64,000 nucleotides of DNA, from positions 3,534,001 through 3,598,000 of the forward strand of contig NZ_JASKUT010000001.1 of NCBI RefSeq assembly GCF_030167925.1, in the 5' to 3' direction. Below are positions 1-8,663 of the stretch, piece after piece. Position numbers and translations under genes: made by a program. The notes below the pieces were generated by a model. It was not told the DNA's origin and searched no databases. It was given only the letters and a program-made list of their open reading frames with translations. The DNA comes from Paenibacillus silviterrae (GTDB lineage Bacteria; Bacillota; Bacilli; Paenibacillales; NBRC-103111). Every line of letters starts with the position of its first letter. The first letter of the stretch is position 1.

Positions 1-1436
1 TCGTCGATGGCACCCATAATGAACTTCGTTCTTGCATCGGCGATCAGCTTGTCGAGCTCCTTGCCCTTCTCGCTGTAGGTGTCGGAGATAAAGGCATTCA
101 CCGGATTCTCAATAGCGATCTTGGCATTTTCCTTCCATACCTTGTCGCGCTGATGCACCAGCTCGGAGCCGTACGTGGTGACCTCGTCTCTCAGCACCGC
201 AAGCTGCGAGGAATCGCCCATGCCGTATTCCACGAGCATTTTCGGATCGGTTGTTTTCTTGTATTCTCCGTTCTCCACCGTATACTGGCGTCCTTCGATA
301 CCGTTGTAGAGCATGTTCTGCATCTCTTTGTCCGACAGCTTGTCAAAATAGTTCAGAATCTGCTTCACCTCAGCCTCTGTCTTAACCGAGGTTTTCGGGA
401 TCATGAAGATCCCGTAAGAGCCCGAGCCGGCGATTGTCCGCTTGCCCTTCGGCCCTTCCAAAGCGCCGATCAGCGTCATCTTCGCCTTCGGATCTACCTT
501 CTTCGCCTGCTCCTCGATTCCGTTGGCATCGTTCAGGTTCGCTACCCACGCGCCCGCCGTGCCTTTATTCATCACCTGACGGCCATCCTTCACAACCGCA
601 AAGTCGAGATTCATCAGCTTCTCGTCATACAGCTTCTTATAGAACTTCATCGTCTCCATATACGCCGGGGACAGATGCGCCGGGCTTGCCTTGCCGTCCT
701 TGATCTCCCAGTCCGCCGGACCGCCATGCCATGCCAGCATCGTTCTCCAGCCCGCAGGCTCCTGCTGTTCTACAAGGCCGATCGTATCGTTCTTGCCGTT
801 CTTATCCGGATCGTTAAGCGTAAACGCCTTCATTACATTGTAAAATTCATCGATCGTATTCGGCTCCTTGAGTCCAAGGTTATCCAACCAATCCTTGCGT
901 AGCGTGATTCCGTCTCGGGCGAGGTCACGCTCCCGGTAAATCCCGTACACCTTGCCGTCGATGGAAATGGCATTGAGGGCGATCGGATTCATGCGGCTTA
1001 AGTTTTTGTATTCCTTCAAATAAGGTCCGAGCTCCCAGAACATGCCGGAGCGAACCGAGTTTACAATGAAAGGGGCTTTCTGGTTCAGTACGGTAATGAC
1101 GCTAGGCAGCTCTCCGGAAGCAACGGTAGCGGACAATTTGTCCGAATACGTGGCGGACGGCACCCAGTTGAACTTCAGCTCGGTGTTCGTAACCGATTGG
1201 ATCTTCTTGAAAATCTCTCCGTCGGTCGACATCGGCTCCGGATTGAAGCTCGGCAGCATAATCGACATCTTGTAAGGCGCTGCAGGCTTGGAAGCATCGC
1301 CGCTGGCCGCCGGCTTACTTGCGTCGTTCGTCGCCGCCGCTCCGCCGCCGCAGCCAGCCGCAACACCTGCGGTGAGCGTCAGTACGGAAGCCATGAGAAC
1401 GGATTTGCGAAGCGTTTCGGATTTCATTTGTTTCAT
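1..1436 (-). CDS. Extracellular solute-binding lipoprotein of a sugar ABC transporter (3' end outside window)
   Basis: This is the start and most of a substrate-binding lipoprotein of the LplA/YtcQ type, which captures an oligosaccharide outside the membrane and hands it to the two permeases encoded just upstream. The ATG at 1434-1436 follows a GGAGG site at good spacing. The first 28 residues form a lipoprotein signal ending in an AAGC lipobox, with the lipidated Cys at residue 29. A Gly/Ala/Ser/Thr-rich linker follows, then a family 1 binding fold with motifs such as DGKVYGIYRERD and ITLRKDWLDNLGL. 478 codons are visible without a stop, so little is missing compared with the usual 500-560 residues. 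It is the third gene of a minus-strand operon with the permeases at 2402-3358 and 1492-2376. No ATPase gene is adjacent, which is common because MsmX-type ATPases are shared. The substrate is unknown. Confidence 0.9.
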   Translation of the reverse strand, partial: MKQMKSETLRKSVLMASVLTLTAGVAAGCGGGAAATNDASKPAASGDASKPAAPYKMSIMLPSFNPEPMSTDGEIFKKIQSVTNTELKFNWVPSATYSDKLSATVASGELPSVITVLNQKAPFIVNSVRSGMFWELGPYLKEYKNLSRMNPIALNAISIDGKVYGIYRERDLARDGITLRKDWLDNLGLKEPNTIDEFYNVMKAFTLNDPDKNGKNDTIGLVEQQEPAGWRTMLAWHGGPADWEIKDGKASPAHLSPAYMETMKFYKKLYDEKLMNLDFAVVKDGRQVMNKGTAGAWVANLNDANGIEEQAKKVDPKAKMTLIGALEGPKGKRTIAGSGSYGIFMIPKTSVKTEAEVKQILNYFDKLSDKEMQNMLYNGIEGRQYTVENGEYKKTTDPKMLVEYGMGDSSQLAVLRDEVTTYGSELVHQRDKVWKENAKIAIENPVNAFISDTYSEKGKELDKLIADARTKFIMGAID

Positions 1437-1491
1437 TTGAAGTCCTCCCTTTTGTTCAATGATATAGTTATCGAGAAACTGTGTAAACAGC

Positions 1492-2376
1492 TTACCCTTT
1501 GACGGAACCGAGCAAAACGCCCTTGGCGAAATGCTTCTGCAAGAACGGATACACAATCAGAATCGGCAGTGTGGAAACCACGATCACGGCCATCTTGATA
1601 CTTTGCTCCGGTGGCTGAACGAAGTCGGCCTCAAGCGCCGTGGAATCCCCGAGCCCGCCGCCGTCGGACATGATAACGATCTGCCGCAGCAGCACCTGAA
1701 TCGGCCACTTGGTGGAATCGTTAATGTAGAGCACGGCGCTGAAGAAGGTGTTCCAATGCCCTACCGCGTAGAACAGCGAGAAGGTCGCGATAGCCGGCAG
1801 CGAGAGCGGCATGACAATGCGGAACAGAATGCCCGGGTCGCTGCAGCCGTCGATTTTGGCGGATTCCTCCAGACCCTCCGGCATCTGCTGGAAGAAGTTG
1901 CGCAAAATAATCAGGTTAAATGCGCTGATAGCGCCCGGAATGAGCAAGGACCAATAGGTATCGATCATGCCGAGCTCCTTGACGATCAGGAACGTCGGGA
2001 TCATCCCACCGCTGAACAGCATCGTGAAAATAACCGCCATTTGGATCGGCCTGCGGTAATCCAGATCCCTTCGGGCCAACGGATAGGCCATCAGGCACGT
2101 CATGAAAATATTGATCAGTGTACCTACGACAGTAATGTAAATGGTCACTCCCATGCTTTTCATCAAGGTGCCGGTGGAGAAGATGTACTCATACGAGCTC
2201 AGCGTAAATTCGGTCGGGAACAGAATGAAGCCTCTCTCCAGCAGCTCCTTCTGGGTAGCGAACGAGCCCGCAATGATATAGATGAACGGAATCAGGGTCG
2301 AGAGTGCGAAAATAAGCAGCAGCGAGATATTGACGGTATCGAATAGCCTGCTGCCTAAGGAACGGTCTTTAACCAT
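1492..2376 (-). CDS. Carbohydrate ABC transporter permease, MalG/YtcP (LplC) type
   Basis: This 294-residue protein is the second membrane permease of the sugar ABC transporter. It has about six hydrophobic segments, the first near residues 15-40. The cytoplasmic EAA loop that contacts the ATPase is visible as EESAKIDGCSDPGILFRIVMP around residues 180-200. The C-terminus, KHFAKGVLLGSVKG, is typical of the YtcP/LplC subfamily. The ATG at 2376 follows an AAGGAGG site. It lies 25 bp after the LplB-type permease and 55 bp before the binding lipoprotein, all on the minus strand, so co-transcription is very likely. The assignment to the transporter family is firm. The transported sugar cannot be read from the sequence. 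Confidence 0.93.
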   Translation of the reverse strand: MVKDRSLGSRLFDTVNISLLLIFALSTLIPFIYIIAGSFATQKELLERGFILFPTEFTLSSYEYIFSTGTLMKSMGVTIYITVVGTLINIFMTCLMAYPLARRDLDYRRPIQMAVIFTMLFSGGMIPTFLIVKELGMIDTYWSLLIPGAISAFNLIILRNFFQQMPEGLEESAKIDGCSDPGILFRIVMPLSLPAIATFSLFYAVGHWNTFFSAVLYINDSTKWPIQVLLRQIVIMSDGGGLGDSTALEADFVQPPEQSIKMAVIVVSTLPILIVYPFLQKHFAKGVLLGSVKG

Positions 2377-2401
2377 GGGACAGCCTCCTTTCCAAGTAAA
2401 A

Positions 2402-3358
2402 TTACACTATGCCTTCCTCGCCCATTTTTTTGGCGATATAGTTGGAAGCCGCGACTAGCACCAAGCCGACGATCGATTTGAACAAGCCGACAGCCGTACT
2501 GTAGCTGTATTGCCCCTCCGAGATCCCTGTGGAATACACGTAGGTGTCGAACACCTCGCCTACCTCGCGGTTCATCGCGTTCAGCATGAGCCAAATTTGC
2601 TCGAAGCCGGTGTCGAGGAAGTTGCCGAGCCTTAGAATCAGCAGGATGACAATCGTCGAGCGAATCGCCGGTATCGTAATATGGAGCAGCTGCTGGAACC
2701 GGTTCGCCCCGTCCATGCGTGCCGCTTCATAGAGCTGCGGGTCGACGCCTGCCAAAGCCGCGAGGAAAATGATCGTTCCCCAGCCGGTCTCCTTCCAGAT
2801 CACCTCGGCGGTGATGAAGGTACGGAACCAGTCGGCGCTGAGCAGGAAATTGATTTTCTCCCCGCCGAGAGACTCGATCGCCTCGTTAACCAGTCCTCCC
2901 TCGGTTGTGAAAAACAAGTACACAATCGATACGATAACGACCCAGGACATAAAGTGCGGTACGTAGACGACCGTTTGAATCGTGCGCTTCAAAAACTCCA
3001 TCCGCAGCTCATTCAGCATCAAGGCCATAATGATCGGCAAGGGAAAGAAAAACACGATATTGTAGATCGCCAGGATAAACGTGTTTTTCAGCAGCTGCCA
3101 GAACAGCGGGTCGCCGAAAAACCGGTTAAAGTGCTTCATCCCTACCCATTGACTATCCCAGAAGCCAAGGAACGGCTGATAATTTTTGAAGGCGATGAGT
3201 ACTCCGTACATGGGTAAATACTTAAAAATGAGAAAATAGAGGACGCCGGGGAGCAGCATGATATACAGCCACCGATTGCGGAGCATGCGTCTTGCACGCT
3301 GCTTTCGATATATTTTACTCTCCGGGACCTGGGCGGCTATGGCCGTTTCCGTGCGCAT
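2402..3358 (-). CDS. Carbohydrate ABC transporter permease, LplB type
   Basis: This 318-residue protein is the first permease of the ABC transporter operon. Six membrane segments can be traced, beginning near residue 30 (WLYIMLLPGVLYFLIF). The EAA loop is YEAARMDGANRFQQLLHITIP, around residues 215-235. The C-terminal ASNYIAKKMGEEGIV matches the LplB family, whose usual length is about 300-320 residues. The ATG at 3358 sits 5 nt after an AAGGAAGG site. It is first in the operon. The long region upstream carries a large palindrome at 3537-3571 that may control it. Neighbouring AraC/YesN-type two-component genes, often found with this family, are not present in the window. Confidence 0.93.
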   Translation of the reverse strand: MRTETAIAAQVPESKIYRKQRARRMLRNRWLYIMLLPGVLYFLIFKYLPMYGVLIAFKNYQPFLGFWDSQWVGMKHFNRFFGDPLFWQLLKNTFILAIYNIVFFFPLPIIMALMLNELRMEFLKRTIQTVVYVPHFMSWVVIVSIVYLFFTTEGGLVNEAIESLGGEKINFLLSADWFRTFITAEVIWKETGWGTIIFLAALAGVDPQLYEAARMDGANRFQQLLHITIPAIRSTIVILLILRLGNFLDTGFEQIWLMLNAMNREVGEVFDTYVYSTGISEGQYSYSTAVGLFKSIVGLVLVAASNYIAKKMGEEGIV

Positions 3359-3536
3359 CGTGTTCCTTCCTTTCTGTTCTTACATCGAATGATCGTGCCG
3401 CCGATTGGCTCCGGCTGCTACTCCTGCATCATAGGGGAGGCTCTTCATTGCCGTCCATAGTCATTCCTGCACGAGTTCCCCCGCACATCTGAAACCCTGA
3501 TAAATCAATGGTTTTTCCAGGGTATAGTCATCATGA

Positions 3537-3571
3537 AATAAGCTATAGTCATTGTTTGACTATAACTTATT
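3537..3571. promoter_or_regulatory. Operator-like palindrome between the ABC operon and doxX
   Basis: Two 15-nt arms, 3537-3551 and 3557-3571, are inverted copies with 14 of 15 positions matching around a 5-nt centre. A third copy of the half-site TATAGTCAT lies at 3522-3530, in direct orientation. No T-run follows on either strand, so this looks like a binding site rather than a terminator. The 3359-3767 intergenic region holds little else except the short ORF at 3672-3755. It could serve either divergent gene. Confidence 0.5.
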
Positions 3572-3671
3572 GATACCTGCCTGTGACGCCTGTCACATCG
3601 CTAAGGCCCCGGGCATGATAAAGTATAGATGTAAGGAAGAAGCAGAGAATCATTAGAAAGGAACTTGAGCG

Positions 3672-3755
3672 ATGAACACAAGAAAACGTTCCTCTGCACG
3701 ATCCTGGTTGACTTATTTCAGAATATTATGTGAAAAATTTCACCACTTAACCTAG
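3672..3755 (+). CDS. Possible 27-residue leader ORF upstream of doxX
   Basis: An ATG at 3672 preceded by an AAAGGAACTTG-type ribosome site opens a 27-codon frame (MNTRKRSSARSWLTYF and so on). Its stop codon TAG at 3753-3755 forms part of the AGGAG ribosome site of doxX. The stop-to-RBS overlap suggests translational coupling. The peptide is basic at its N-terminus and resembles nothing I recognise. It could equally be chance. Confidence 0.25.
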   Translation: MNTRKRSSARSWLTYFRILCEKFHHLT

Positions 3756-3767
3756 GAGATGATGGTC

Positions 3768-4304
3768 ATGATGGCAAAATGGCTCAGAGAAAATAAATAT
3801 GCGGCAGGGCTTCTGCTTTTCGTCCGGCTGTACCTCGGATATCAGTGGCTTACGGCAGGCTGGCACAAGCTTACAGGCGGCTTCGATGCCGGCGGATTCC
3901 TCAAAAATGCCGTCGCCAAACCAATTGTCGATAAAGCGACGGGCGATCTGGTTTATCCGACCTTCACCGCATTCGTTGATCGTTTCGCGCTGCCTAACGT
4001 AAAAATCATTAACTTCCTGATCCCGCTCGGTGAATTCCTGGTTGGCCTCGGCTTGGTCCTTGGCGGTTTGACCGCTGCCGCAGCCTTCTTCGGTTTGTTG
4101 ATGAACTTCATGTTCATGTTCGCCGGCACGGTAAGCACGAACCCATGGCTGGTACTGATCGGCGGAATCGTAATCCTGGCCGGTGCCAACGCCGGCAGAT
4201 TCGGCCTCGACTACTATTTGCTCCCGGCGCTGCGCAAGCTGTTTACGCATAAGAAGGACGGCGCCGCCGGTACCGGTACGAAGCCTGCTCCGGCGCATGG
4301 ATAA
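3768..4304 (+). CDS. DoxX family membrane protein
   Basis: This is a small integral membrane protein of the DoxX/DoxD-like family with four hydrophobic segments. Family members are named after the small subunit of an archaeal thiosulfate:quinone oxidoreductase, but most bacterial homologues have no proven reaction. The signature RLYLGYQWLTAGWHKLTGGFDAGGFL is near the N-terminus. The middle (FVDRFALPNVKIINFLIPLGEFLVGLGLVLGG) is also characteristic. Of the four clustered ATGs, the one at 3768 has the best spacing from the TAGGAG site at 3753-3758, giving 178 residues. The C-terminus is a short hydrophilic Gly/Ala/Thr/Pro tail. A strong terminator follows directly, so it is a single-gene unit, possibly with the small ORF before it. 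Confidence 0.88.
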   Translation: MMAKWLRENKYAAGLLLFVRLYLGYQWLTAGWHKLTGGFDAGGFLKNAVAKPIVDKATGDLVYPTFTAFVDRFALPNVKIINFLIPLGEFLVGLGLVLGGLTAAAAFFGLLMNFMFMFAGTVSTNPWLVLIGGIVILAGANAGRFGLDYYLLPALRKLFTHKKDGAAGTGTKPAPAHG

Positions 4305-4307
4305 TAC

Positions 4308-4337
4308 AAAACCCGCAGCCAGCCGGCTGCGGGTTTT
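4308..4337 (+). terminator. Rho-independent terminator of doxX
   Basis: A perfect 13-bp stem (AAAACCCGCAGCC and its complement) closes on a 4-nt loop and ends in TTTT. Because the left arm begins AAAA, it can also end the converging chemoreceptor gene. Confidence 0.9.
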
Positions 4338-4350
4338 CTCCTACTACCAG

Positions 4351-6072
4351 TTATAAGGTAAACCTTCTCGTAAGCTGCTCCAACCGCTCGGACATCATCT
4401 TGAGATGTTCTGTGGAGTCGGTCATCTGCTGCATGGCCGCCAGCTGCTCCTCCGATGCCTGGGAAATGCCGTGGAACTGCTCGGACGTGTAACGGATTAA
4501 ACGATCGGTTTCATCCGCAGAAGCCAGAACCTGCTCGGTCCCCGCGGCAATCTCTTCGGAAACAGCGGATACCTCTTGAATTTGCGCCGCTACCTTGTCC
4601 ACTTCGTTGACAATCCGCTCGAACGCCTCTCCCGCCTTGGCTACGACAACCAGACCGGCCTCCACCTCTTGCGTCTCCGCGTTGAAGCCTTTCACCACCT
4701 TCTCTGTGCTGGTCAGAATCGCATCGATCAATTCGTTGATCCGAGCCGCCGATTCCTCCGATTGCACCGCAAGCTTCCGCACTTCATCGGCCACAACGGC
4801 GAATCCTTTGCCGTGCTCACCCGCCCTCGCCGCTTCAATCCCCGCATTAAGCGCGAGCAGGTTGGTTTGAGTCGAAATGGCTCTGATAACGTCTATGATC
4901 TGCCTTACTTGACCGGAATGCTCGGTCAAGTAATCCACGTCCTTAGCCATCCCCTGAGCCGAAGCCTGAATCGACTCCATTTGCCTGACAGCCTCCCGGA
5001 TGAGCCCGTTTCCGCTTCTTGCCGCAGCGGACGCCTCTTGGGCCGCCGTTGCGGAGACGGATAAGGAATCGGCCACGCGTTGAACGCCTGCTCCTACCTC
5101 ATTCATCGACTTAAACGTTTCTTCGCTGCACTGAACCTGACGCTTCGCCGTTCCGGCGACTTCTGCAAGATACGCGTTGATTCTCTGATTCGAAATGCTC
5201 GTGGCTTCCGCACTCTCCGCATGCACACGGGTAGACTGCCGCAAATCCTGCACGCTTCTTTGGATTTCCTGTATCATTTCTCTCAGCACGGTAACCATCG
5301 TCCGGAATGCTTGGGCCAGGCGATGAATTTCGTCCCGACCCTTGACTTCCTCGCGTGTTCTTAAATCGCCTTCCTGCACCTTCTGTATATCCCGGGTCAG
5401 CCTTACCACCGGAGAGACAATCAATCTCGAGAAAATATAGGTAATAACAATCGCTGCCAATAAAACCGCTCCCATGGTGTAGAGCGTTTTCTTTTTATTT
5501 TCCTTGAGCAATGCATAAACGCCCGATGCATCAAAGTCCGCTCCAACGATGCCCAGCATTTCGCCGGAGGGGGTGACGATCGGGACATACGCCGACAGCA
5601 CCGCGCCGTAGGCTTCCGTCTCCATAAGCTCGCCTACCTGAGCCTTGCCCTCATGAAGCGCAGCGATTTGCTCCTTACCCATCTCCTCCTCCACCGAGCC
5701 GAGCGGGGAGAAATCGTCACTTGGGGCATCCAGCGGCATTCCATCTACCATATAAATGTATTGCGAACGATCCCCTTGCTTGCGCTCGGCCATTGTGTAT
5801 AGATACTTCAGATGGTTGGCCTCGCGGATTTGATTCAGCTGAAGCCTCAGCTCCCGATAATAGGCGTTCTCTCCCGTCTCCGGTGTAATCCCCCGGTATT
5901 TTTCAATTTGAATTTGCTTGGATGCATATTCGGCAATGCTTCTGGCTTGTTCCCCAACGGAACGGGTAATCAGATCAACGGAGGAGGTATAAAGCTGATA
6001 GCTTACGAGTGAACCGGATAATAACAGGATAAGGGAAAAGACGAGCGTAATGCGCAGATGAAGGCTCTTCAA
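4351..6072 (-). CDS. Methyl-accepting chemotaxis protein
   Basis: This is a transmembrane chemoreceptor. A first membrane helix ([23 protein letters not shown]) is followed by an extracellular Cache-like sensor of about 170 residues, a second helix ([18 protein letters not shown]), a HAMP segment, and a long coiled-coil signalling domain. The hairpin tip [20 protein letters not shown] followed by [15 protein letters not shown] is the conserved CheA/CheW-binding part. A GTG at 6084 opens the frame but has no spaced ribosome site. The TTG at 6070-6072 sits 8 nt after AGAGGTGA and is preferred, giving 573 residues. No che genes are nearby, so it is a stand-alone receptor. The ligand is unknown; the dCache/sCache distinction is not clear by eye. 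Confidence 0.92.
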   Translation of the reverse strand: MKSLHLRITLVFSLILLLSGSLVSYQLYTSSVDLITRSVGEQARSIAEYASKQIQIEKYRGITPETGENAYYRELRLQLNQIREANHLKYLYTMAERKQGDRSQYIYMVDGMPLDAPSDDFSPLGSVEEEMGKEQIAALHEGKAQVGELMETEAYGAVLSAYVPIVTPSGEMLGIVGADFDASGVYALLKENKKKTLYTMGAVLLAAIVITYIFSRLIVSPVVRLTRDIQKVQEGDLRTREEVKGRDEIHRLAQAFRTMVTVLREMIQEIQRSVQDLRQSTRVHAESAEATSISNQRINAYLAEVAGTAKRQVQCSEETFKSMNEVGAGVQRVADSLSVSATAAQEASAAARSGNGLIREAVRQMESIQASAQGMAKDVDYLTEHSGQVRQIIDVIRAISTQTNLLALNAGIEAARAGEHGKGFAVVADEVRKLAVQSEESAARINELIDAILTSTEKVVKGFNAETQEVEAGLVVVAKAGEAFERIVNEVDKVAAQIQEVSAVSEEIAAGTEQVLASADETDRLIRYTSEQFHGISQASEEQLAAMQQMTDSTEHLKMMSERLEQLTRRFTL

Positions 6073-6177
6073 GCAGGATCTCACCTCTGAGTGTAATTAG
6101 TATTAGGTTGTTAGACTCATATGGTATTAAGATACCACATTTTCCGATAGGATTTGACAAAATCTTTTTAATACACA

Positions 6178-6213
6178 AACAGCTCACCTCCAATTCCGGC
6201 ATGGTGAGCTGTT
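6178..6213 (-). terminator. Terminator of the GNAT gene
   Basis: An 11-bp perfect stem (AACAGCTCACC and complement) with a 14-nt loop lies just past the stop of the acetyltransferase gene. It is followed on the minus strand by a modest T-rich stretch. Confidence 0.6.
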
Positions 6214-6220
6214 CCGTCGA

Positions 6221-6805
6221 TTAGTCTTCCATAGATTTCTCCAGACGCTGTTTGACTTCAGGCCACTCCTTGTCCGTAATGCTGTAGTAGACGGAGTCCC
6301 TCACATAGCCGTCGGGCAAAATCATATGGTTGCGCAATATTCCTTCCTTCACCGCTCCAAGCCGTTCGATCGCCCGCTGCGATCTGAGGTTGCGGCTGTC
6401 CGTCTTGAGCTGTACCCGAATCATTCCCAGCGACTCGAAGCAGTGCTTCAGCAGCAGATACTTGCACTCTGTATTCACGAAGGTTCTCCAAACGGCCGGG
6501 GTTAACCAGGTGGAGCCGATCTCCACCCCTCGATTCGCATGCGAAAAATCAAATAGTCGTGTGCTGCCAACTATTCTGTTAGACGACAGCTCACTGATGA
6601 CGAAGGGTATGGCATTGGATTGCTCGAGTGCTTTCGCTATGTAAGCCCGTGCATCATCTAGGGATTCGATTCGTCCTTGGGTGAGCTCCCAAATCTCCGG
6701 GAACCTTCCGGCTTCATAAATTCCTTCATCATGACCCGCTTCCATCGGAACCAATTTGATTTTATTACCAATGAGTATAGTGTTTTTATTTATATTTTCC
6801 ATCAT
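6221..6805 (-). CDS. GNAT family N-acetyltransferase (RimJ/RimL-like)
   Basis: This 194-residue protein belongs to the RimJ/RimL-like acetyltransferases that move an acetyl group from acetyl-CoA to an amine. The family's core is visible: an N-terminal strand (LVPMEAGHDEGIYEAG), the central IVGSTRLFDFSHANRGVEIGSTWL stretch, and the acetyl-CoA-binding region ending in TDSRNLRSQRAIERLGAVKEGILRNHM, followed by DSVYYSITDKEWP. The ATG at 6805 lies 6 nt after AGGAG. The gene stands alone between the chemoreceptor and the divergent arsR operon. Whether it acts on a ribosomal protein or a small molecule is unknown. Confidence 0.9.
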   Translation of the reverse strand: MMENINKNTILIGNKIKLVPMEAGHDEGIYEAGRFPEIWELTQGRIESLDDARAYIAKALEQSNAIPFVISELSSNRIVGSTRLFDFSHANRGVEIGSTWLTPAVWRTFVNTECKYLLLKHCFESLGMIRVQLKTDSRNLRSQRAIERLGAVKEGILRNHMILPDGYVRDSVYYSITDKEWPEVKQRLEKSMED

Positions 6806-6881
6806 AAGGCTCTCCTCTTAATTAAGCTGTAAATCATTTTAACATAAGATAAAAAAATTCCGAGAATAATTTATATATTCC

Positions 6882-6911
6882 TTGACGGGAATATTCCTAT
6901 TATGGTATATT
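6882..6911 (+). promoter_or_regulatory. arsR operon promoter with embedded GGAATATTCC operator
   Basis: The -35 TTGACG (6882-6887) and -10 TATATT (6906-6911) are separated by 18 nt. The spacer opens with the perfect palindrome GGAATATTCC (6888-6897), and a half-site ATATTCC lies just upstream at 6875-6881. The same palindrome in the same promoter position recurs before the VOC gene at 14355-14384. This suggests autoregulation by the ArsR protein. Confidence 0.7.
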
Positions 6912-6971
6912 AAGTTCATCAAAGAGAGCCACGATAACACACGGCATCCAAGGAGGTATCTGCTCCATGCT

Positions 6972-7304
6972 ATGAATACAACCATGTTAAGCGCATTGGC
7001 CGAATCGAACCGATTGCAGATTGTAGAATTGTTATGCAGCGGTCCTCTTACGGTTGGAGAGGTCGCAGATCGGCTTCATATTCGCCAGCCGCAGGCCTCT
7101 AAGCATCTGAAGGTGCTGCTGGAAGCCGGGCTTGTCGAGGTCGAAGCCGACGCCAACCGGCGCATTTACAAGCTGAGGCTCGAGCCTTTTAAGGAGCTGA
7201 ACGCTTGGCTGGAGGGCTATCGCGACATCTGGGAGAATCGTTTCGATAACCTGAATCATTATTTGCAGCAGCTTTTCCAAAAAGAGCAAAAGCAGGAGGA
7301 ATAA
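6972..7304 (+). CDS. ArsR family winged-helix transcriptional regulator
   Basis: This 110-residue repressor has an ArsR/SmtB-type winged helix. The helix-turn-helix reads VGEVADRLHIRQPQASKHLKVLLEAGLVEVEADANRRIYKL. No metal-binding Cys pair such as ELCVCD is present, so it is one of the metal-independent subfamily that typically controls SRPBCC (AHSA1) genes. The longer frame opening at 6882 starts inside the promoter. The in-frame ATG at 6972 is 15 nt from AGGAGG (6951-6956), longer than ideal. An ATG at 6967 at better spacing opens only a two-codon frame (ATG CTA TGA) whose stop overlaps this start. It is the first gene of an operon with the two SRPBCC genes. Confidence 0.88.
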   Translation: MNTTMLSALAESNRLQIVELLCSGPLTVGEVADRLHIRQPQASKHLKVLLEAGLVEVEADANRRIYKLRLEPFKELNAWLEGYRDIWENRFDNLNHYLQQLFQKEQKQEE

Positions 7305-7307
7305 CCG

Positions 7308-7796
7308 ATGGTACAAGGACCTTCCCTAGGCAATGCACAAACGTCCATACAAGGACGGGAGCTTCAGGTGAAACGCACGTTTCAAGCTCCCCGGGAACTC
7401 GTGTTCGAGGTATGGACTGACCCGAAGCACCTGCCGAATTGGTGGGGACCGAGCGGGTTCACGATTACGATTCATTCGATGGAGGTAAAACCGGGCGGCG
7501 CTTGGCGCTACATCATGCACGGCCCGGACGGGACGGACTACGACAATGTCATCCGTTACCTGGAGGTCGTCCGGCCGGAGAGGCTCGTCTACAACCACGG
7601 CGATACCGAGAATGAAGAGCAGTTTCATGTGACGGTCACCTTCGTCGCCCAAGGGAACACAACGGAGCTGACCATGCTAAGCCGCTTCCCGTCCGCCGAG
7701 GATCTGCAGATGGCCGTGGAGCAATACGGCGCCGTCGAAGGCGCGAAGCAGACGCTGGATCGTCTGGAAGCCGAGCTTGTCAAGCTGACCATGTAG
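7308..7796 (+). CDS. SRPBCC (AHSA1-like) domain protein
   Basis: This 162-residue protein carries an activator-of-Hsp90-ATPase-1-like START/Bet v1 fold, a hydrophobic ligand-binding cavity found in many small bacterial proteins. The signature is clear: RTFQAPRELVFEVWTDPKHLPNWWGP near residues 24-50, then GGAWRYIMHGPDGTDY and LVYNHGD. The ATG is 3 nt after the arsR stop, with the AGGAGGA site inside the end of arsR, so the two are translationally coupled. The reaction or ligand is not known. ArsR-SRPBCC pairs are common in Bacillota and probably respond to small molecules. Confidence 0.88.
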   Translation: MVQGPSLGNAQTSIQGRELQVKRTFQAPRELVFEVWTDPKHLPNWWGPSGFTITIHSMEVKPGGAWRYIMHGPDGTDYDNVIRYLEVVRPERLVYNHGDTENEEQFHVTVTFVAQGNTTELTMLSRFPSAEDLQMAVEQYGAVEGAKQTLDRLEAELVKLTM

Positions 7797-7854
7797 CTTT
7801 TGCTATGAAAACGAATATAAATGATGCCGTAATGGCTAAGGAGGAATCATATCC

Positions 7855-8376
7855 ATGTCAAACCATACTTCTTACCCTATGATGTCCCGAATTGAAGGCC
7901 AGACCCTTGTGCTGGAGCGCGTCTTCAATGCTCCCCGCTCCCTTGTATATCAAGCGTTCTCGGAAGCGGAGCATCTGAAACATTGGTGGGGTCCGCGCGG
8001 CTGGGGGCTGACGGTTTGCGACCTTGATTTCCGCGTGGGCGGGTTCTGGCACTACTGCATGAAATGTTTGGATAAAAATCAAGGCGATTTCTACGGGATG
8101 GAGTCCTGGGGCAAGTCCGAATACAAAGACATCGTCCACGACGAGCGGATCGTTCAGACCGACTGGTTCTCCGATGAGGAAGGGAATATTGCCGAAGGAA
8201 TGCCGGGTTCGTTGATTACCACCATCTTCGAGGACTTTGAGGGTAAGACGAAGCTCATCAGCCGAGGGGAATATCAATCTGCGGAAGAACTGCAAAAGGT
8301 GATGGATATGGGCATGCTGCAGGGCGTTACCGAGACATGGGACCGCCTGAGCGAGCTGCTGGAAACATTGAAATAA
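7855..8376 (+). CDS. Second SRPBCC (AHSA1-like) domain protein
   Basis: This 173-residue protein has the same fold as the preceding gene, with the parallel motif RVFNAPRSLVYQAFSEAEHLKHWWGPRGW and GGFWHYCMKC. The two are clearly related but diverged, as after an old duplication. It lies 58 bp downstream with its own GGAGG site and is probably the third gene of the arsR operon. A hairpin terminator follows at 8391-8426. Its function is unknown. Confidence 0.87.
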   Translation: MSNHTSYPMMSRIEGQTLVLERVFNAPRSLVYQAFSEAEHLKHWWGPRGWGLTVCDLDFRVGGFWHYCMKCLDKNQGDFYGMESWGKSEYKDIVHDERIVQTDWFSDEEGNIAEGMPGSLITTIFEDFEGKTKLISRGEYQSAEELQKVMDMGMLQGVTETWDRLSELLETLK

Positions 8377-8390
8377 CCGGGAAGATAAGC

Positions 8391-8426
8391 AAGCGGAGGA
8401 TCTGTAAAAAGATTCTCCGCTTCTTT
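8391..8426 (+). terminator. Terminator of the arsR-SRPBCC operon
   Basis: A stem of about 11 bp (AAGCGGAGGATC against GATTCTCCGCTT) with an A-rich loop is followed by CTTTA. The region from 8427 to 8663 shows no further gene. A GCGCAAAAGCGC mini-hairpin lies near 8509-8520. Confidence 0.7.
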
Positions 8427-8663
8427 ATGCTTTACCGGCCTTTACGTCTCGGTTGATGCATACCACTGAGCTATGGTAACAAGTCCCTCCGATAAGTAAA
8501 AAAACCTGCGCAAAAGCGCCGACGTTGTTCTGGCCACGATCCAATATTTCGCGTCGCCTCCTCGCCACCCCCCTACGTGGAAAATCATGCTAAAAAATAG
8601 GGAGCTTTCTGTCGATAAAATATATATTCTGTCAAAAAAAAGAAAGGTGATGATCCGCAACTC

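Noticed and set aside
1531..2346. A 271-codon plus-strand ORF opposite the YtcP-type permease
   Set aside because: It is antisense to a clear permease gene, rich in Arg/His/Gln, and has no family resemblance.
8442..8660. A 72-residue minus-strand ORF, with a D-arm-like TAGCTCAGTGGTA on the minus strand near 8463-8475
   Set aside because: The ORF has no convincing ribosome site or family match. The tRNA-like stretch lacks an acceptor stem, an anticodon arm and a T arm, so no tRNA can be folded.
8427..8663. Possible c-di-GMP riboswitch before the Ig-repeat gene
   Set aside because: None of the conserved blocks of the known c-di-GMP aptamers could be found.
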